64,000 nucleotides of DNA from Ailurus styani (Eukaryota > Chordata > Mammalia > Carnivora > Ailuridae), in contig LNAC01000136.1 of NCBI GenBank assembly GCA_002007465.1, forward strand, positions 3,407,042 to 3,471,041, in the 5' to 3' direction. The notes below the pieces were generated by a model. The model saw nothing but the letters and a program-made list of their open reading frames with translations. It was not told the origin of the DNA and did no database searches. The position numbers and the translations under genes are program-made. Below, piece after piece: positions 49,140 to 61,450 of the stretch (its first letter is position 1; every line of letters begins with the position of its first letter).

Positions 49140-49520
49140 CCTTTAATCTAGGCTATCCCTGTAACTTGCTTTGACTAATAGAATGCAACATCATGATGTT
49201 GTGTAACATCCAAGGCTCGATTTCAGAGGTTTGTTAATTTCTGCTGTGATCCCAACCTGCATGGAAAGCCTAAGTGGAGGAGAACAGAGGCGCTTCAGTC
49301 AAAAGCTGCATCTGATCTTCCAATCTATCACCAGCACTTCTTGCCAGTCATGTGGATGGGCCATTTTCACCATGGCCTAACTGAGCATAATGACTATATC
49401 TCTAGCTGATACCACATCGGACTATCCAACTTAGAAGAACCATCCTACTTATTAGCTCAGCTCACATGCAGAATTATGAGAGATAAGAAAAGGTTGCTTT
49501 TGATTTAAGCCACAAAGGTT
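49140..49520 (+). mobile_element. Possible MLT1-type LTR relic
   Basis: Text like 'acttgctttgactaatagaa' and a closing 'gatttaagccac' resembles decayed MLT1 LTRs. Support is modest. Confidence 0.45.
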
Positions 49521-49689
49521 AACCAACCAGCAGCTGGCATCAAGGATTGAATGATTGTCATCTGAGCCCTGTCATAATAATGGGAGGAAATGACATTATT
49601 TCCTGTGGATTGGCTGCCAAATCCTAACCTTGAAAGTGTGACTATTAAATGTTACTGTCCTAAAGGAGTAACATAGGTCAGTGAGGAGG

Positions 49690-49784
49690 TTGACATTGCT
49701 CCTGTTACACTGTATGTTAACTAACTGGAATTTAAATAAAAACTTTAAAAAACAAACAAAAAAGCTCCCAAACAAACAAAAAAA
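49690..49784 (+). repeat. LINE-1 3' terminus with A-rich tail
   Basis: 'gttacactgtatgttaacta' and 'ggaatttaaataaaaactt' followed by (CAAA)n is the extreme 3' end of carnivore L1. Only about 70 bp of element is present. Confidence 0.8.
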
Positions 49785-50597
49785 GAATTGAATGAATTTG
49801 GACACTGTTGGTAGGAATGTAAATTGGTATGGGTACTGTGGAAAACAGTATGGGCAGTCTTCAAAAAATTAAAAATAGAAATACTATCTGATCCATTAGT
49901 TTGACTACTGAGTATTTACTCAAAGAAAACAAAAACACTAATTTGAAAAGATAAGTGTGCCCCTATGTTTACTGGAGCATTATTTACAATAGCTAACATA
50001 TGGAAACAACTGAAGTGTCCACTGATAGATGAATGAATAAAAAGGATGTGGTAGATATATATATTGAATGAAGAGGATGAGTGTGTGTGTATGTGTATAT
50101 ATATATACGGTATATATATATAACTCAGCCATAAAATAACGAGATCTTGCCATTTGTTACAACATGGATGGACCTGGAAGGTATTAAGCTAAGTGAAAGA
50201 AGTCAAGCAGAGGAAAACAAATACCGTATGATTTCACTTATATGTGGAACCTAAAAAAGAAAACAAATGAACAAATGAACATAAAGTAGAAACACACCCA
50301 TAAAGAGAACGAACTGATGGCTGACAGAGGAAAAGGGGGTGGGAGGATGGGCTAAGGAAGTTGAAGGGGTTTGGGGATACAGGTTTCCAGTTATGAAATG
50401 AATTAAGTCACAGGATGAAAGGTACAGCATAGGGAATATAGTCAACGGTATTGTAATAGTTTTGTATGGAGACAGTTGTAGCCACGCTTATGGTAAGCAC
50501 AGCATAAGAGATTTGTTGAATCATTGTGTTGTATACCTGCAACTAACGTAACATTTCATGTCAACCATGCTTCAGTGAAAAAAAGAAAAGAAAAAAG
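49785..50597 (+). mobile_element. 5'-truncated LINE-1, 3' part
   Basis: The end of ORF2 ('ttggtaggaatgtaaattgg', 'acaacatggatggacctgga', 'tgatttcacttatatgtgg') is followed by 3'UTR and an A-rich tail at 50577-50597. Duplication gaattgaatgaatt / gaattgagtgaatt at 49785-49798 and 50598-50611. A TG/TA microsatellite has grown inside at 50050-50122. The coding frame is broken. Confidence 0.9.
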
Positions 50598-50611
50598 GAA
50601 TTGAGTGAATT

Positions 50612-51640
50612 AATACACGACCTTCCCTTTTTAAATTTAATAGTGATGAGTTGTAATGATGATTATCTGGATAAATTTCTGTCGATTCTTCATTAAATGA
50701 AGAAGAAAAAAGTCAAATGTAGATTAGTAAAAGAAACAGTGAATGAAAATTAGTTGGATTGTGGCAAAAGAACTGGAAATGCCTGGAAAATTTTTGAGCT
50801 CTTTAATGCAATTAGGTACTTCTCTGGATATGGGATCATCATATAAATATGGACTTGTAACAAACACCTTTGTTATTTCCTATTAGAAGCTAAGTATTAT
50901 TAGTAAATTAGGCTATGGATTTGGCACCTACTACAAAATCAGAAGTGAACATGGGTGGACACTGTTTTTTGAAGTTCAGCTACAATTTTGAGTTCCTGTT
51001 TTTATTAAATTTCTCTAAAACAAAACGCCCTGATATCTTTAAGAAATGTGTCAGTATCTTAATACTTATTGTCATATATTTATAGATTTTCAGTGCAAAC
51101 CACAGAATTATGTGGTTATAATTCTATGCTCCACATTTCATAAATACACACCCAGACTAGCTATACAAGGTGGTCATTATATTTATCTTCAAGAAGAGAG
51201 ACTTCTTAAATTTTGCAGTGAATCTGACAGCTAGTTCTTTAAACATAGTCTAAACTTTTCCATCTATTTTAGTCCTTTTCCTCTTGTTTATTTTCTCATG
51301 GAAATAGAAAACATTTCTTATAAATCACAAGGATGGTGCTCAGAAATTATTGTTTAAAGAAGCAATGATTAAAAAAACAGAATTTTTAATTTTGGGGAGA
51401 AAGGGAAAGAATCAAAATATTAAAAAAGGAGATAGGGAGGGAAAAAGCTAGGTATTCAGCATTTAAAAAATACATCTTTATGGTATGCCCCATGTGTCTT
51501 CACTGCCAAAACTGCCTTTTGCATAAAGAAATAAGATTTTTCTTGAGGAGGCTACAAGCAGATTCTTCCAATTTTCATTTTCTCTATGGTGTGAAAGGAG
51601 TGCACTTTTTAACAGTGACAGACCTTTCATACTTTATACA
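50612..51640. other. Unassigned AT-rich stretch
   Basis: No named repeat or exon recognised. Confidence 0.3.
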
Positions 51641-51673
51641 GTTTTCATTTTATTTTTTTTATTTATTTATTTA

Positions 51674-51864
51674 TTTTTTTTTAAAGATTTTATTTATTCA
51701 TTTGACACAGAGAGAGAGATTACAAGTAGGCAGAGAGGCAGGCAGAGAGAGAGGAGAGAGGAGGAAGCAGGCTCCCTGCTGAGCAGAGAGCCCGATGCGG
51801 GCCTCGATCCCAGGACCCTGGGATCATGACCTGAGCCGAAGGCAGCGGCTTTAACCCACTGAGC
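51674..51864 (-). repeat. Can-SINE running into an assembly gap
   Basis: Young-looking minus copy truncated at 'acccactgagc' by 36 N (51865-51900). The missing part should hold 'cacccaggcgccc' and the right-hand target duplication. One more N is at 51939. Confidence 0.93.
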
Positions 51865-51900
51865 NNNNNNNNNNNNNNNNNNNNNNNNNNNNNNNNNNNN
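51865..51900. other. Assembly gap (36 N)
   Basis: A run of N inside the head of a SINE. Confidence 0.99.
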
Positions 51901-52039
51901 AAAAAATAACAACTGCATGAACCTTGCCTTTTTAAGGANTGACATCATAAAAGACTGAAACTTTCAAGAAAATAAACATCAAAGCGTTTATTATTTCTGA
52001 TGGAATAGCATCTATCTCACTTCCTAGGAGTGAGCCACG

Positions 52040-52600
52040 ATGAGGACACACGGGATTTTCAGCATTTAAATACATACCGATCTATTTCAGCATGCATTGT
52101 CTAGGAGCAAGGACATTCTCCTCCATAAACAAAATACTGTTATTACACTGTGTAAATTTAGCATTGACAATTCTATTATCTTCCACAGAGTTCATATGCA
52201 AATTTCCCCAATTGTCTCAATGGTATCTTTTATAACTTCTTGTTGTTTTATTTGATTCAAGATCCAACCAAGAATAATGTGTTAATATTTCATTTCTCAT
52301 GTCTCTTTAGTCTCCTTAATCTAGTGTGGTTTCCCAGCCTATTTGCGTCTTTCATGATATTGGCATCTTTGAAAACATCCAGCTATTTGTGTTGAAAAAT
52401 GCCCTTGTTTGGATTCTTTCCTCATGATTAAATCGAAGTTAAACGTTTTTGACTGAAATACTATATGGATGATATTGTGATTTCTGTGGCTCAGACTGCT
52501 TTATTTGATTATTTTGGTTAAGGTGGTATCTGCCAGACTTTTGCACTGTAATTGATATGCAGTTTAAAGATGTTTTGACCCAATGAATAGCTTGTTCCTA
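52040..52600 (-). repeat. Probable old LINE-1-type relic
   Basis: 'ggagcaaggacattctcctc', 'caaatttccccaattgtctc' and 'tcatgtctctttagtctcct' belong to a common ancient mammalian L1M-associated sequence. Family not certain. Confidence 0.6.
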
Positions 52601-52645
52601 ACATTTCTACACCCATTAGTTTTCTTTTACTTTCTTTCTTTTTCT

Positions 52646-52833
52646 TTTTTTTTTTTTTTTAGATTTTATTTATTTCAGAGAGAGAGCACGAGTGGGGAGA
52701 GGGGGCAGCGGGAGAAGGAGAAGCACACTCCTCACTGAGCAGGGAGCCCGATGTGGGGCTTGATCCCACGACTGCAGGGTCATGACCTGAGCCAAAGGCA
52801 GACACTTAAGCAACTGTGCCACCCAGGCGCCCC
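52646..52833 (-). repeat. Can-SINE
   Basis: Minus copy ending 'gccacccaggcgcccc'. The duplication ccattagttttctt lies on both sides (from 52613 and from 52836). Confidence 0.95.
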
Positions 52834-53321
52834 ATCCATTAGTTTTCTTGACTGGGTCAATGGTTACCTTGGTGGATACAATACAGTGACTTTCGGTTTC
52901 TATTGCCTGAGGGATTTTGCCACTTTTTCTACTGAGTTAACGTAGTGCACGTGTTTCGTTTAGTGTTATCTAATATCCTTGCTCCTTCCTAATCCTATCC
53001 CAAACCTCCCTTCTCAAATTCAAATTCAAAATTCAAATTTCCACTCTCCTCTTGTCCTCCATGAAATTTGGAGCTCCTCCTCAACTCTGGGGGTGTGCCG
53101 AGATGACACTCTAGTCTCACCTCTCTGACCATGATGAGTGCTTCAAGAATGCCTGTCATCCCAAACCACGAGGAGACCAGTGACTACACTTGTGCTGAGA
53201 CTTCTGCAAACGTGAAGCTCTCTCTTTTGCAGGAAGTATCTGAGGTAGCTACGACTCTTTCCCAGGAGCTTCATACCGTGTGCCTAAATTACCCAGCTGA
53301 CTACCCAGCAAGTACTGTTGT

Positions 53322-53724
53322 TATGGGCTGAATTATGTCCCTCCCTTCCCCCCTCCAATTCATACATTGAAGTCCTAACCCCCAGTAGTGGGACTCAGAA
53401 TGTGACTATATTTGGAGAAGGGGCCTTTAAAGAGGTGATTAAGGTAAAATGAGGTCATACGGGTAGGCCCTAATCCAATGGGGTTGGTGTCCTTAAAAAG
53501 GAGAAGATTAAGACACAGACATCCAGAGAAAAGGCCATGTGAAGATAAAGGAAAAAGATGGCCACCTACAAGCAAAGGAAAGAGCCCTCGGAACAAAGCA
53601 ACCCCAGCTGACACTTCGATCTCAGACTTCCAGCTTTCAGAACTGTGAGGAAATAAATTTCCGCTCTTAAAGCCACCTGCTCTGTGGGACTTTGTGATGG
53701 CAGCTCCAGCAAACTACTACAGCC
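53322..53724 (+). mobile_element. MLT1-type MaLR solo LTR
   Basis: 'tgttatgggctgaattatg', 'gaagtcctaacccccagtag', 'ggccctaatccaatgggg' and 'gagatacaaataaat'-type polyadenylation context ('ggaaataaatttccgctctt') up to 'caaactactaca' match the MLT1 LTR end to end. No internal genes are attached. Confidence 0.82.
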
Positions 53725-54625
53725 ATCTTGATGTGAAATGATGGTGAGACTCCTGAGCTATGGAAATATTCTATGGAATCTGAGGGTGGAACCAAAGTCA
53801 CAGAATGCAGAGCAGAGAGATACAAATGAGATACAGAGAAGCAGCTCTCAAATCGACATTAACAGAAGCCAAACTTCCTGCAAAAAACATTGAATTAAGT
53901 GAACCAGTATCACTGAACACTCTCTTAACTGCTCAAACCAATTTAAAATGTGTACCTTTTCTTTTTTCTTCAAAACGCAGATGGCCACAGGTACAGGGAG
54001 TATGACCCCAACAGACTAGCCCCTTCCTGCACAAGTCTAGAATTGCTGACCAGCTTCGGATTATCTAGGTCATGCAAGCTGGAGGCAAGTTCTCAGGAGA
54101 AGTCAGATGGAATAGCTTGAGTTTCCCAGGTAAAGGATGAACTAATCTGGTGACCACTGGGGGTGGGCTATGGGGAGCTGGGGAGCCTTCTTGTAATGGG
54201 TGTGGTCTTCCTTGGAGACAGGGGAGAAGTTCTAGTTTAGAAGAGTGATGAGTGTTATCAAAGTGCAGTGAATAGAAATTGAAGAAGAAAATGTGTAGAA
54301 TTGGGCTTCGCCCTTTGTTCAGTGATGGCTCTGCTACCCTGTTCCCAATTTCTCTATCACATTGTGGCTCCTGTCCTTATTATCAAAGTTATCATACTTA
54401 TCTCTATCTCAATGGCAAGGTGTGAGTATGAAGTGAACAATTTGTAGGCCATTTCAATTATTTTGGAGAGAAATCCTTGACCTCTCGATATAGGTTCTAA
54501 CCTGAATTTTTCTTATTTAATGCATCTGTGGTGGTACTTTAAAGAAAAGCAACTTGATGAATTTAAAACATAATGTAAATATTCACTGATGATTTATGTT
54601 TTTGTTTTAGTTCCCCATGCTAATT
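53725..54625. other. Unassigned stretch
   Basis: No named repeat or exon recognised. Confidence 0.3.
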
Positions 54626-54640
54626 AAAAATAAGTGTATG

Positions 54641-54843
54641 TGGGGTGCCTGAGTAGCTCAGTCAGTTAGGCATTGGACTTCTGGTTTTGGCTCAGGTCAT
54701 GGTCTCAGGGTCCTGGGATCAAGCCCCACCTTGGACACCCCGCTCAGCAGAGAGCCTCCCAAGGCTCTCAAGAAGTCTCTCTCTGCCCCTCCCCTGCTCA
54801 CGCTCACTCAGTCTCTCTCTCTCAAATAAATAAAAATCTGAAA
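54641..54843 (+). repeat. Can-SINE
   Basis: Head 'tggggtgcctgagtagctca'. Duplication aaaaataagtgtatg / aaaaataaatgtatg at 54626-54640 and 54844-54858. Confidence 0.94.
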
Positions 54844-54859
54844 AAAAATAAATGTATGA

Positions 54860-56390
54860 GTCTTAGGGAATCACACATGAAATTAATTTTCTCCCAATTA
54901 TGCTAATATTGCATACTTTTAATGAGAATAACTATATAAAATCTAATAAAATTCCTAGATTCAACTTCTAAGAACATAGATAACTTCCATTTACTTATGA
55001 CTTAAGCATAAATTTGACTTCAAAAAGCGGTATAGTTTCTTTGGTTTTTATAAAGCAAAACTTACCATTTTAAAAAGAATTTATTTTTATTGCCAGTAGA
55101 TAAATAAACATGACACCTTATCAAGTCTACTAAAAATCAAAGAAAAGGGCTGTTAATCTTACACATGTTTTGACTGAATGAGCTTCACCTAGGGCCAGTA
55201 CTTGGTGGAATATGTAGCAAATATAAAAGATGTCAGGGTCATCTCAGTTCCTAGATGTTTTGTGTCAACTTCTTCATCTGGAGGTCCCTTCTGTATCTTT
55301 AAGGAAAAGCAACATATGTACCGCACAGGTTCTAGGAGGTTCCATGATTGATAGCATAGTTGCTTGGACAGTTCAGGTTATTCATTTTTGCTTTAGTTAG
55401 AAGTGAAATCCTAGTTAGCAGAATGCTCTTGGGATCTGGATCACCCGCATAACATTGTATATAGGTAAACTTGTCGTCGGATAGATTCCAAAAGGTTAGA
55501 TTGTTAATCAATAAGAGCATCTTATTTTAAGCAAGTTTGAAAGGTGAAAACAAATTTTTCTCCACAGTTTTTAAATGTGTAAGATTTAACAAAATACAGT
55601 GGAATGCCACCACCTCCATGGGTGTAACTTTGGTATGCACGGATAATTGTCACTTGGATAATTCAGCAGCCCTCTAAAGCCATTCTTCCTCATTATTCCC
55701 CTAGTCCTCACTACAATCATGTTCCTCACTATGGTCAAGAGATCTTTGTGAAATACATGTAGTCTGTACTGAAGAAAAAGGTGATACATAAAGGGGTCTC
55801 ATTGCTTGGTGGTGAAACAATTAGGAACACTAGGGAAGGTTTCAGCCAGTCCTTCAACTGAACTTCAAGTGATGCAGTCAAACTTAAACAGAGTCACAGA
55901 AATTTAAGAGAGGGCTTCATTATTCTCTCTGACTTTTCCCTAAGACAGATGCCTAGGCTTGTGACTTTAAACCTTTATTCTCTGAGGACATCCTGTGGAG
56001 GTTTGCTGAGAACATCTTTCCTATAGCTTCTTCCAGCCCCTCTTTCTTTCTCCTTTGTCAGTTGGTTTCAACCAACTACTGGTTAGCATCCACTCCTCCC
56101 ATGACCCTTCCAACCGTCTCTGGGCGTGGGGACTCCTCTTAATCTGGATTTCCCTGAAAGATGGGGTGGGAATCGAGTTGAGTCCTTTGGATCCCAAGAA
56201 AGAAAGGGAGTGTGCACGGGCCCTCAGCATTCGGGTTCTCATGCTGGATCACCAAAACAAACCTTTATCCTTTGAAGACCTTTACTTTTCCTATTCATTA
56301 CTGCGCCAGAAGAACCGTTTTGTTTTTCTTCTTAGCCCTAAATTGCATGCCACTAGTAATCATGCCATTTCTAAACTTACCAGTTATTAT
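54860..56390. other. Unassigned stretch
   Basis: No named repeat recognised. An open frame at 56055-56522 (plus, 155 codons) has no recognisable domain and runs into an L2 relic, so it is not called. Confidence 0.3.
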
Positions 56391-56399
56391 GACTTGGTT

Positions 56400-56730
56400 T
56401 ATGGAACCCTACATAACCAGGCCCCTTTCCCGTCACCCCTTCCATTTTCCTCTCAGCCGTTCCCCTGCTACCTCTGTGCTCTAGCTGTATTGGATTGGCT
56501 TTCGCTGGTTTCAAATACATAACTACCTCAAGGCATTCATAAATGTTTGTGTCTAGAATGATTTCTTAACAACCCACATTGTATTTCACTCTGAGCTCTT
56601 CTTTCTCTCTCAGGTATCATCTTAAGTGCTTTTCAGGAACCTTAAATGCTACTTTCTGAGGCAAACCCGCTCAGAGACAAGGCCATATTCCCCGGCCAGC
56701 TCCTGTAGCATCCTATACAACTCCTTTGCA
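56400..56730 (+). repeat. L2 LINE fragment
   Basis: 'aaccctacataaccaggccc' through 'ctctgtgctctagctgtatt' to 'gaggcaaacccgctcagaga' follows the L2 3' region. Confidence 0.6.
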
Positions 56731-56749
56731 GCAAACATCTTTAAAAACA

Positions 56750-57179
56750 AACTTTTGTAGTAAAAGTATGTAATTTTAAACCTAAAGAAGTTGGAAGAAT
56801 AGTAAGTGGAACATTCCTTACCCCTACCTCACCTACTATCCATTAGCTTTATCATTTGCATTACCCCCCACATGTACACATCATAATTTTCTCAACCATT
56901 TGAGTGTAAGTTGCATATGTCATAGCTTTTTATCCTTAGATACTTCAGAATATATTTTCTAAGAATGGGGATATTCTCTTTCATTCTCATAGAGTTATGA
57001 GTCTCAGTAAACTCAGTAAAACTTAACAATGATATATCACTTTTACCTAACTACCACCTATATACCATTTTTATTAATTCACCCACTAGGACAGGATGTA
57101 GTTTAGGCTCATCTACTTACCTCTTTAGTCATCCTTAATTCAGAAAACTTCCCCAGTTTTCCTTTTGTCTATCATTAAA

Positions 57180-57180
<1 letters not shown>
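56750..57180 (-). repeat. Probable old LINE-1-type relic
   Basis: 'ctcaaccatttgagtgtaag', 'ttatccttagatacttcaga' and 'ccccagttttccttttgtct' parallel the relic at 52.0-52.6 kb. Confidence 0.55.

Positions 57181-57229
<49 letters not shown>
57181..57229 (+). repeat. (CT)n(AT)n microsatellite
   Basis: About ten CT units followed by about thirteen AT units. Confidence 0.95.
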
Positions 57230-57231
<2 letters not shown>

Positions 57232-57394
57232 GAATAGAGTTCTGATTTTTCTTTTAAACAGAACTGATGTCACTTCTAGTTTTGTCTGATGTTTCATCGT
57301 CGTTAGATATATGTTCTGTATTTCAGGCTAGAATAATGCCTAAGTGACACTGTGTCATGTCAGGGATGTCACTGATCTTTTAATTATTTCCTTA

Positions 57395-57530
57395 TGTCTG
57401 TTCCTGCTGGAGAACAATCACCAAGAGGGTAGTGACCAACTTCATTTTATCTACTTTTTTAGTTCCAGAACTAACTACAGGGCCCGGCACATTCCATGTA
57501 CAAAATAAGTATTGACTGGAGTCATAAAGT
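57395..57530 (+). repeat. L2 3' end fragment
   Basis: 'gagggtagtgaccaacttca' and 'agggcccggcacattccatg' fit an L2 3' end. Confidence 0.6.
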
Positions 57531-57539
57531 AGATTTTCA

Positions 57540-58442
57540 CATAACTTTTCAGAGCCCTGCCTGAAAGTGAGGTACGACTTTGCACTGTTGTGCAGGATTG
57601 CCTCGTTGCTACTAAATTAAAATGGGTCAGGATGGAAACCCCAGGATCCTTGTATTGATCAAGAAGTAAAGCTAAGCTAGTTTTACCTCCTACTATAGCT
57701 TCTTCCTTCCTTTTATTGTTGCAAGACGCACGACCCTGGGTGATCAGCGAGTGTGGCCCATCCTGAGTGGCCTTAGTGTGAAAGAATACATATTTCTCGT
57801 TTTGCCAAAAAAGCTGAAGGCATTTTTTTCCCCTCAGACAGCAATGAATGCATATTAAACCAACTGTAATTGTCTGCTAAATGTATTTCATAAACAAGCA
57901 AACCAGAGCTAGATTTTTTTCTGAGCCTTTAAAATACTTGGGATACTAAAAATATCCTGTCAACCTTGAGCACAAAGCTGTCAAGCCAGAAACATTCAGC
58001 TTTTCTGAAAAAGAATTCGGAGGAGGTTGGTGGAGAAACATTGAAATTCATTGTGAATCTCATTTTTTAAGAATGAGGAGGCAGCTGTAACATTGATGTG
58101 TATTTACCCTAAATGAAAAGAATGAATGAATTCCACTCACATTGTGGGATGCGCCACTTGGTGAGATTTTGCATGTTATGAAATTTTCTTCTTTTGCTTT
58201 TCAGGGGTGTTACCTGTGGCTGGTTTGTCAAGCAGGTATATGTCATTAGAATGGTGAGATTAAAGCTAAAGATATTTAAAAATGAGAATATATCTCTATG
58301 TTTATATACCTTGAAGAAATGTTCTCGAATATGAAAATGCCTCAAAATGTTTTGCAGAGTTTGACAAATTTTTAAAACGCTCCCATTTGAAAAGTATCTA
58401 CAGTAACGAACTGTTAGAACTAAAACAGAGAAATATTTTAAA

Positions 58443-58513
<71 letters not shown>

Positions 58514-59980
58514 GAGAGGCAGGGATGATCCTCAGTGAAGAGTATTTTCCGCTGGGGAGTCTATCGGCATTCGGTTGTCTCATTTAATTATCCCTTGTGT
58601 GATTCAACCATTATTTATGAGCTTCTTCTTCTTCAAGAGCTCTGGGCTCTGCTTGCCAATGTTATGGCATATGATGAGGCAGGGGTGGCGTGTGATAATG
58701 CATCCGTCCACACGGCTGGCATGTTTTCTATCTGAACTCATCAGCTGCCAAAAGGACGCAGAACTCTCTCTTTAAAGATAAAACACTAACTGGGGTTTCA
58801 ACATTGTGTGGGATTTGGCAGGCGTCACATGCTCCTGCATTATTTAGGTAGAATACAGTCCCTAAAATGTGCACAGTACATGTTCAATAAAAATCATTTG
58901 CATGGGATTTACACCAGTCTCTGTCTGGTAATATCTGCACCACTTACACTGAGGAAAGGAATTCACAGAAAAAGGATGATTTTAATTAATGGAGATGTTA
59001 AACATGCAAGCAAATGAAGAATTTTCATGTCTTTACTATCAACCCAAAGTCCCCTCCCCCCTCCATTCCCAGCTTGAGTTAAATACTCCATTGTGGACCT
59101 GCTTGGCTTTCTGCTGAGTTAGAATGTTGGGATGACAGGAAAAGGAATAGGAACATCCCACTAGTCTCTGGATGGAAAAAAAAAAAAGTAAAAAGAGGGG
59201 ATGATGATTAATAGGGAAAAACACTGAAAATATTTGGTTGCTGAATGTTGCCAGCAGTATGACAGATGTTTAAAACAAAATAAAATAACCTTGTAGCATT
59301 GATTTAGAATATAATATGGAAGTAAACGGTCTTTAATGAGGTTAACAGTGATTTTTATTATGAGTAGCTGAACTTGGCTCCATTTCAAGCTAAGAACTCA
59401 TCCCTTAATATTTTTTTTTTCCTGAAAATTATTGCTTCAGTTAGAACGAATTGGTACTTAATAGCTTTTAATTAAAATGCTGTGTGTAATGAGATTTTTT
59501 TCTCCTTTTCCACAGGAAATGTAGATTCCTCCTAACACCGAAAAATCTCTAATTGACCAGGACTTGAGGATGCCAGTAAACAAAAATTGTTTAATAGAAA
59601 CGACTAAGCCCATTGTGGAAAATCATTGATTCCACCAGCTTAGAACAGTTCACTAAATTGTATTCTCAAACTATACTTGCATAATGCAATAGATATATAG
59701 CTAAAACTAAAAAAATTAGTAAGTTCTTATTCATATTTTAAAAGGACTACACATAATGGAACATGCATTTAGTGTTACAGTGAGTGTCAGCCATTATTGT
59801 ATTGATCTAGATTAGTTTCCTAAGAAACAGCCTTCATGGTCAGAAAGAGTTTGCATGTCTAATTTCTTTTAAAGAAATACTAAAATCTTCAGTTATCATT
59901 AGTAAAATCGGCAAATTTATCCATCTCTTCTGAGGTTTGATTCCCTTTCCTCTCACGATCCACACACTACGGTAAGAATC
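57540..59980. other. Mostly unassigned stretch
   Basis: Contains the (GAAA)n microsatellite at 58442-58513. No exon or other named repeat is supported. Confidence 0.35.
58442..58513 (+). repeat. (GAAA)n microsatellite
   Basis: About 18 perfect tetranucleotide units. Lys/Glu-Arg frames across it are artefacts. Confidence 0.98.
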
Positions 59981-59990
59981 TAACAGTTTT

Positions 59991-60172
59991 ATTCATTTAT
60001 TTATTTACTTACTTATTTTAAAGATTGTATTTATTTATTTGATGGAGAGGGAGAGAGAGAGCACAGCAGGGGAGTGGCAGAGAGGGAGAGCAGGCTCCCC
60101 ACTGAGCAGACAGCCCATGGGATTTTGACCTGAGTTGAAGGCAGATGCTTAACTGAGCCACCCAGGTACCCC
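59991..60172 (-). repeat. Can-SINE with internal deletion
   Basis: The segment between 'gagcagacagccc' and 'gacctgagttgaag' is shortened. Imperfect duplication tctaacagtttt / tctaacaaagtttt. Confidence 0.9.
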
Positions 60173-60789
60173 TCTAACAAAGTTTTAAAAAAAGAAATCC
60201 TATTTGTTATCTGCACACCTGGTATATACAGCGTGAAGGTCTTCCTCTAATCACTGAACAAAACATATGATTTCAAGTTTGACTTATTTGCTGTCAAAGA
60301 TTTCATTCAGTCACTTGGCCATTAAGATGAATAATTTAAGGCATCCACAAACAATCCCATATTTTAAAAGACTCTTTAAGGTTATCTCTATATTAATAAT
60401 GTAATCTGAAATTTAGGCACTTGCTACCTTCTTCCACTCTCTCCGTGGAAGTGCTTCAAAAGAATAACTAGTCATAATTATTAATATTAATGATAATGGT
60501 CATATCATTATTACTTATCATTATTACTTTTAAATATGGTTATAAATATTTCAATATTAAAGAAACTGTCAATTAGGACTGTTCTATCCATCTTACCTTC
60601 AATATGGACAAGATTCCATACCATCTATAATTATTTATTTTACAGAATACAATAATCTTTGCTGTTCATAGATCAAATATAAATTTTTGTTATGTATAAG
60701 TTAAATTCCTTTTGAGCATGAATGAGAAAATATAAATTGTGATAAAATTTGTTTTCTTTCAAAAAGCAACTTATGTATTTTTAATTATT

Positions 60790-61450
60790 TTTAGTGATAC
60801 ATTTCAAATGCGGAGAAAACCAGAGAAGGTATATAACAAACGCCTTTTTACCCACTATTAGCTGAATGTTAACCTTTCCCATTTTACCTTTAGAGATTTT
60901 TCAGCTTGTCTCCAATCCAATAACCCTTTCTCCTTCAGATAACCACTACCATGAAGTTAGCATGTGTCCTTCTGGACTATGTTTTATATTTTACTGCATG
61001 TTACTATATTGTACCGTTTTGTTTTTAAACTTTATATAATTGGTATTAGACCACGTGCATCATTCTGCAACTTGCTAAGTTGTTTTAACATTTATTCATA
61101 ATGCTACAGACGGACCTAGTTTTGTCATTTCAGTTGCAATGTAACAGTGGTTCACAGAGTGTGGACTCAAAACCAGCAGCATCTCTGGGAACGTGTGATC
61201 AGTGCAGATTCTCAGGTCCCACTGCAGTCCCACTGAGTCAGAAAGTCCAGGGGGCAGGGCCCAGCCATTTGTGTTCTGATAAGCCCTCTGGGCGGTTCCG
61301 ATGTTAAAGTTTGAGAACCACCGCTACATACTGTTCTAGCACATAAACTTATTCACTCTTACATTCATAGATATTTAGATTATTTCCATTTTTTTTTTCA
61401 ATATGACAAGCAACGGTTGAATGAACGCTCTTGGGCATATGTTTTCTGCA
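60790..61450 (-). repeat. Old LINE-1 3' end (L1ME-like), split by MER5A
   Basis: 'ataaccactaccatgaagtt', 'tataattggtattagaccac' and 'catcattctgcaacttgcta' precede the MER5A. 'gatatttagattatttccat' and 'aacgctcttgggcatatg' follow it. Confidence 0.7.
61145..61323 (-). mobile_element. MER5A (hAT-Charlie MITE)
   Basis: Starts CAGTGGTTCACAGAGTGTGG and ends TTTGAGAACCACCG, giving the MER5A terminal inverted repeats. The interior matches ('ctcaggtcccactgcagtcc', 'aagccctctgggcggttccg'). It is non-autonomous and ancient. The flanking 8-mers no longer match well. Orientation is nominal because the element is near-symmetrical at its ends. Confidence 0.85.

Noticed and set aside
51694..51948. Open frame spanning the N run
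   Set aside because: It is a SINE translation joined across a gap.
56055..56522. 155-codon plus-strand open frame
   Set aside because: It overlaps an L2 relic at its 3' end and an opposite-strand open frame at its start, with no domain.
58398..58587. Lys/Glu-rich or Phe/Leu-rich peptide frames
   Set aside because: Translations of the (GAAA)n microsatellite.
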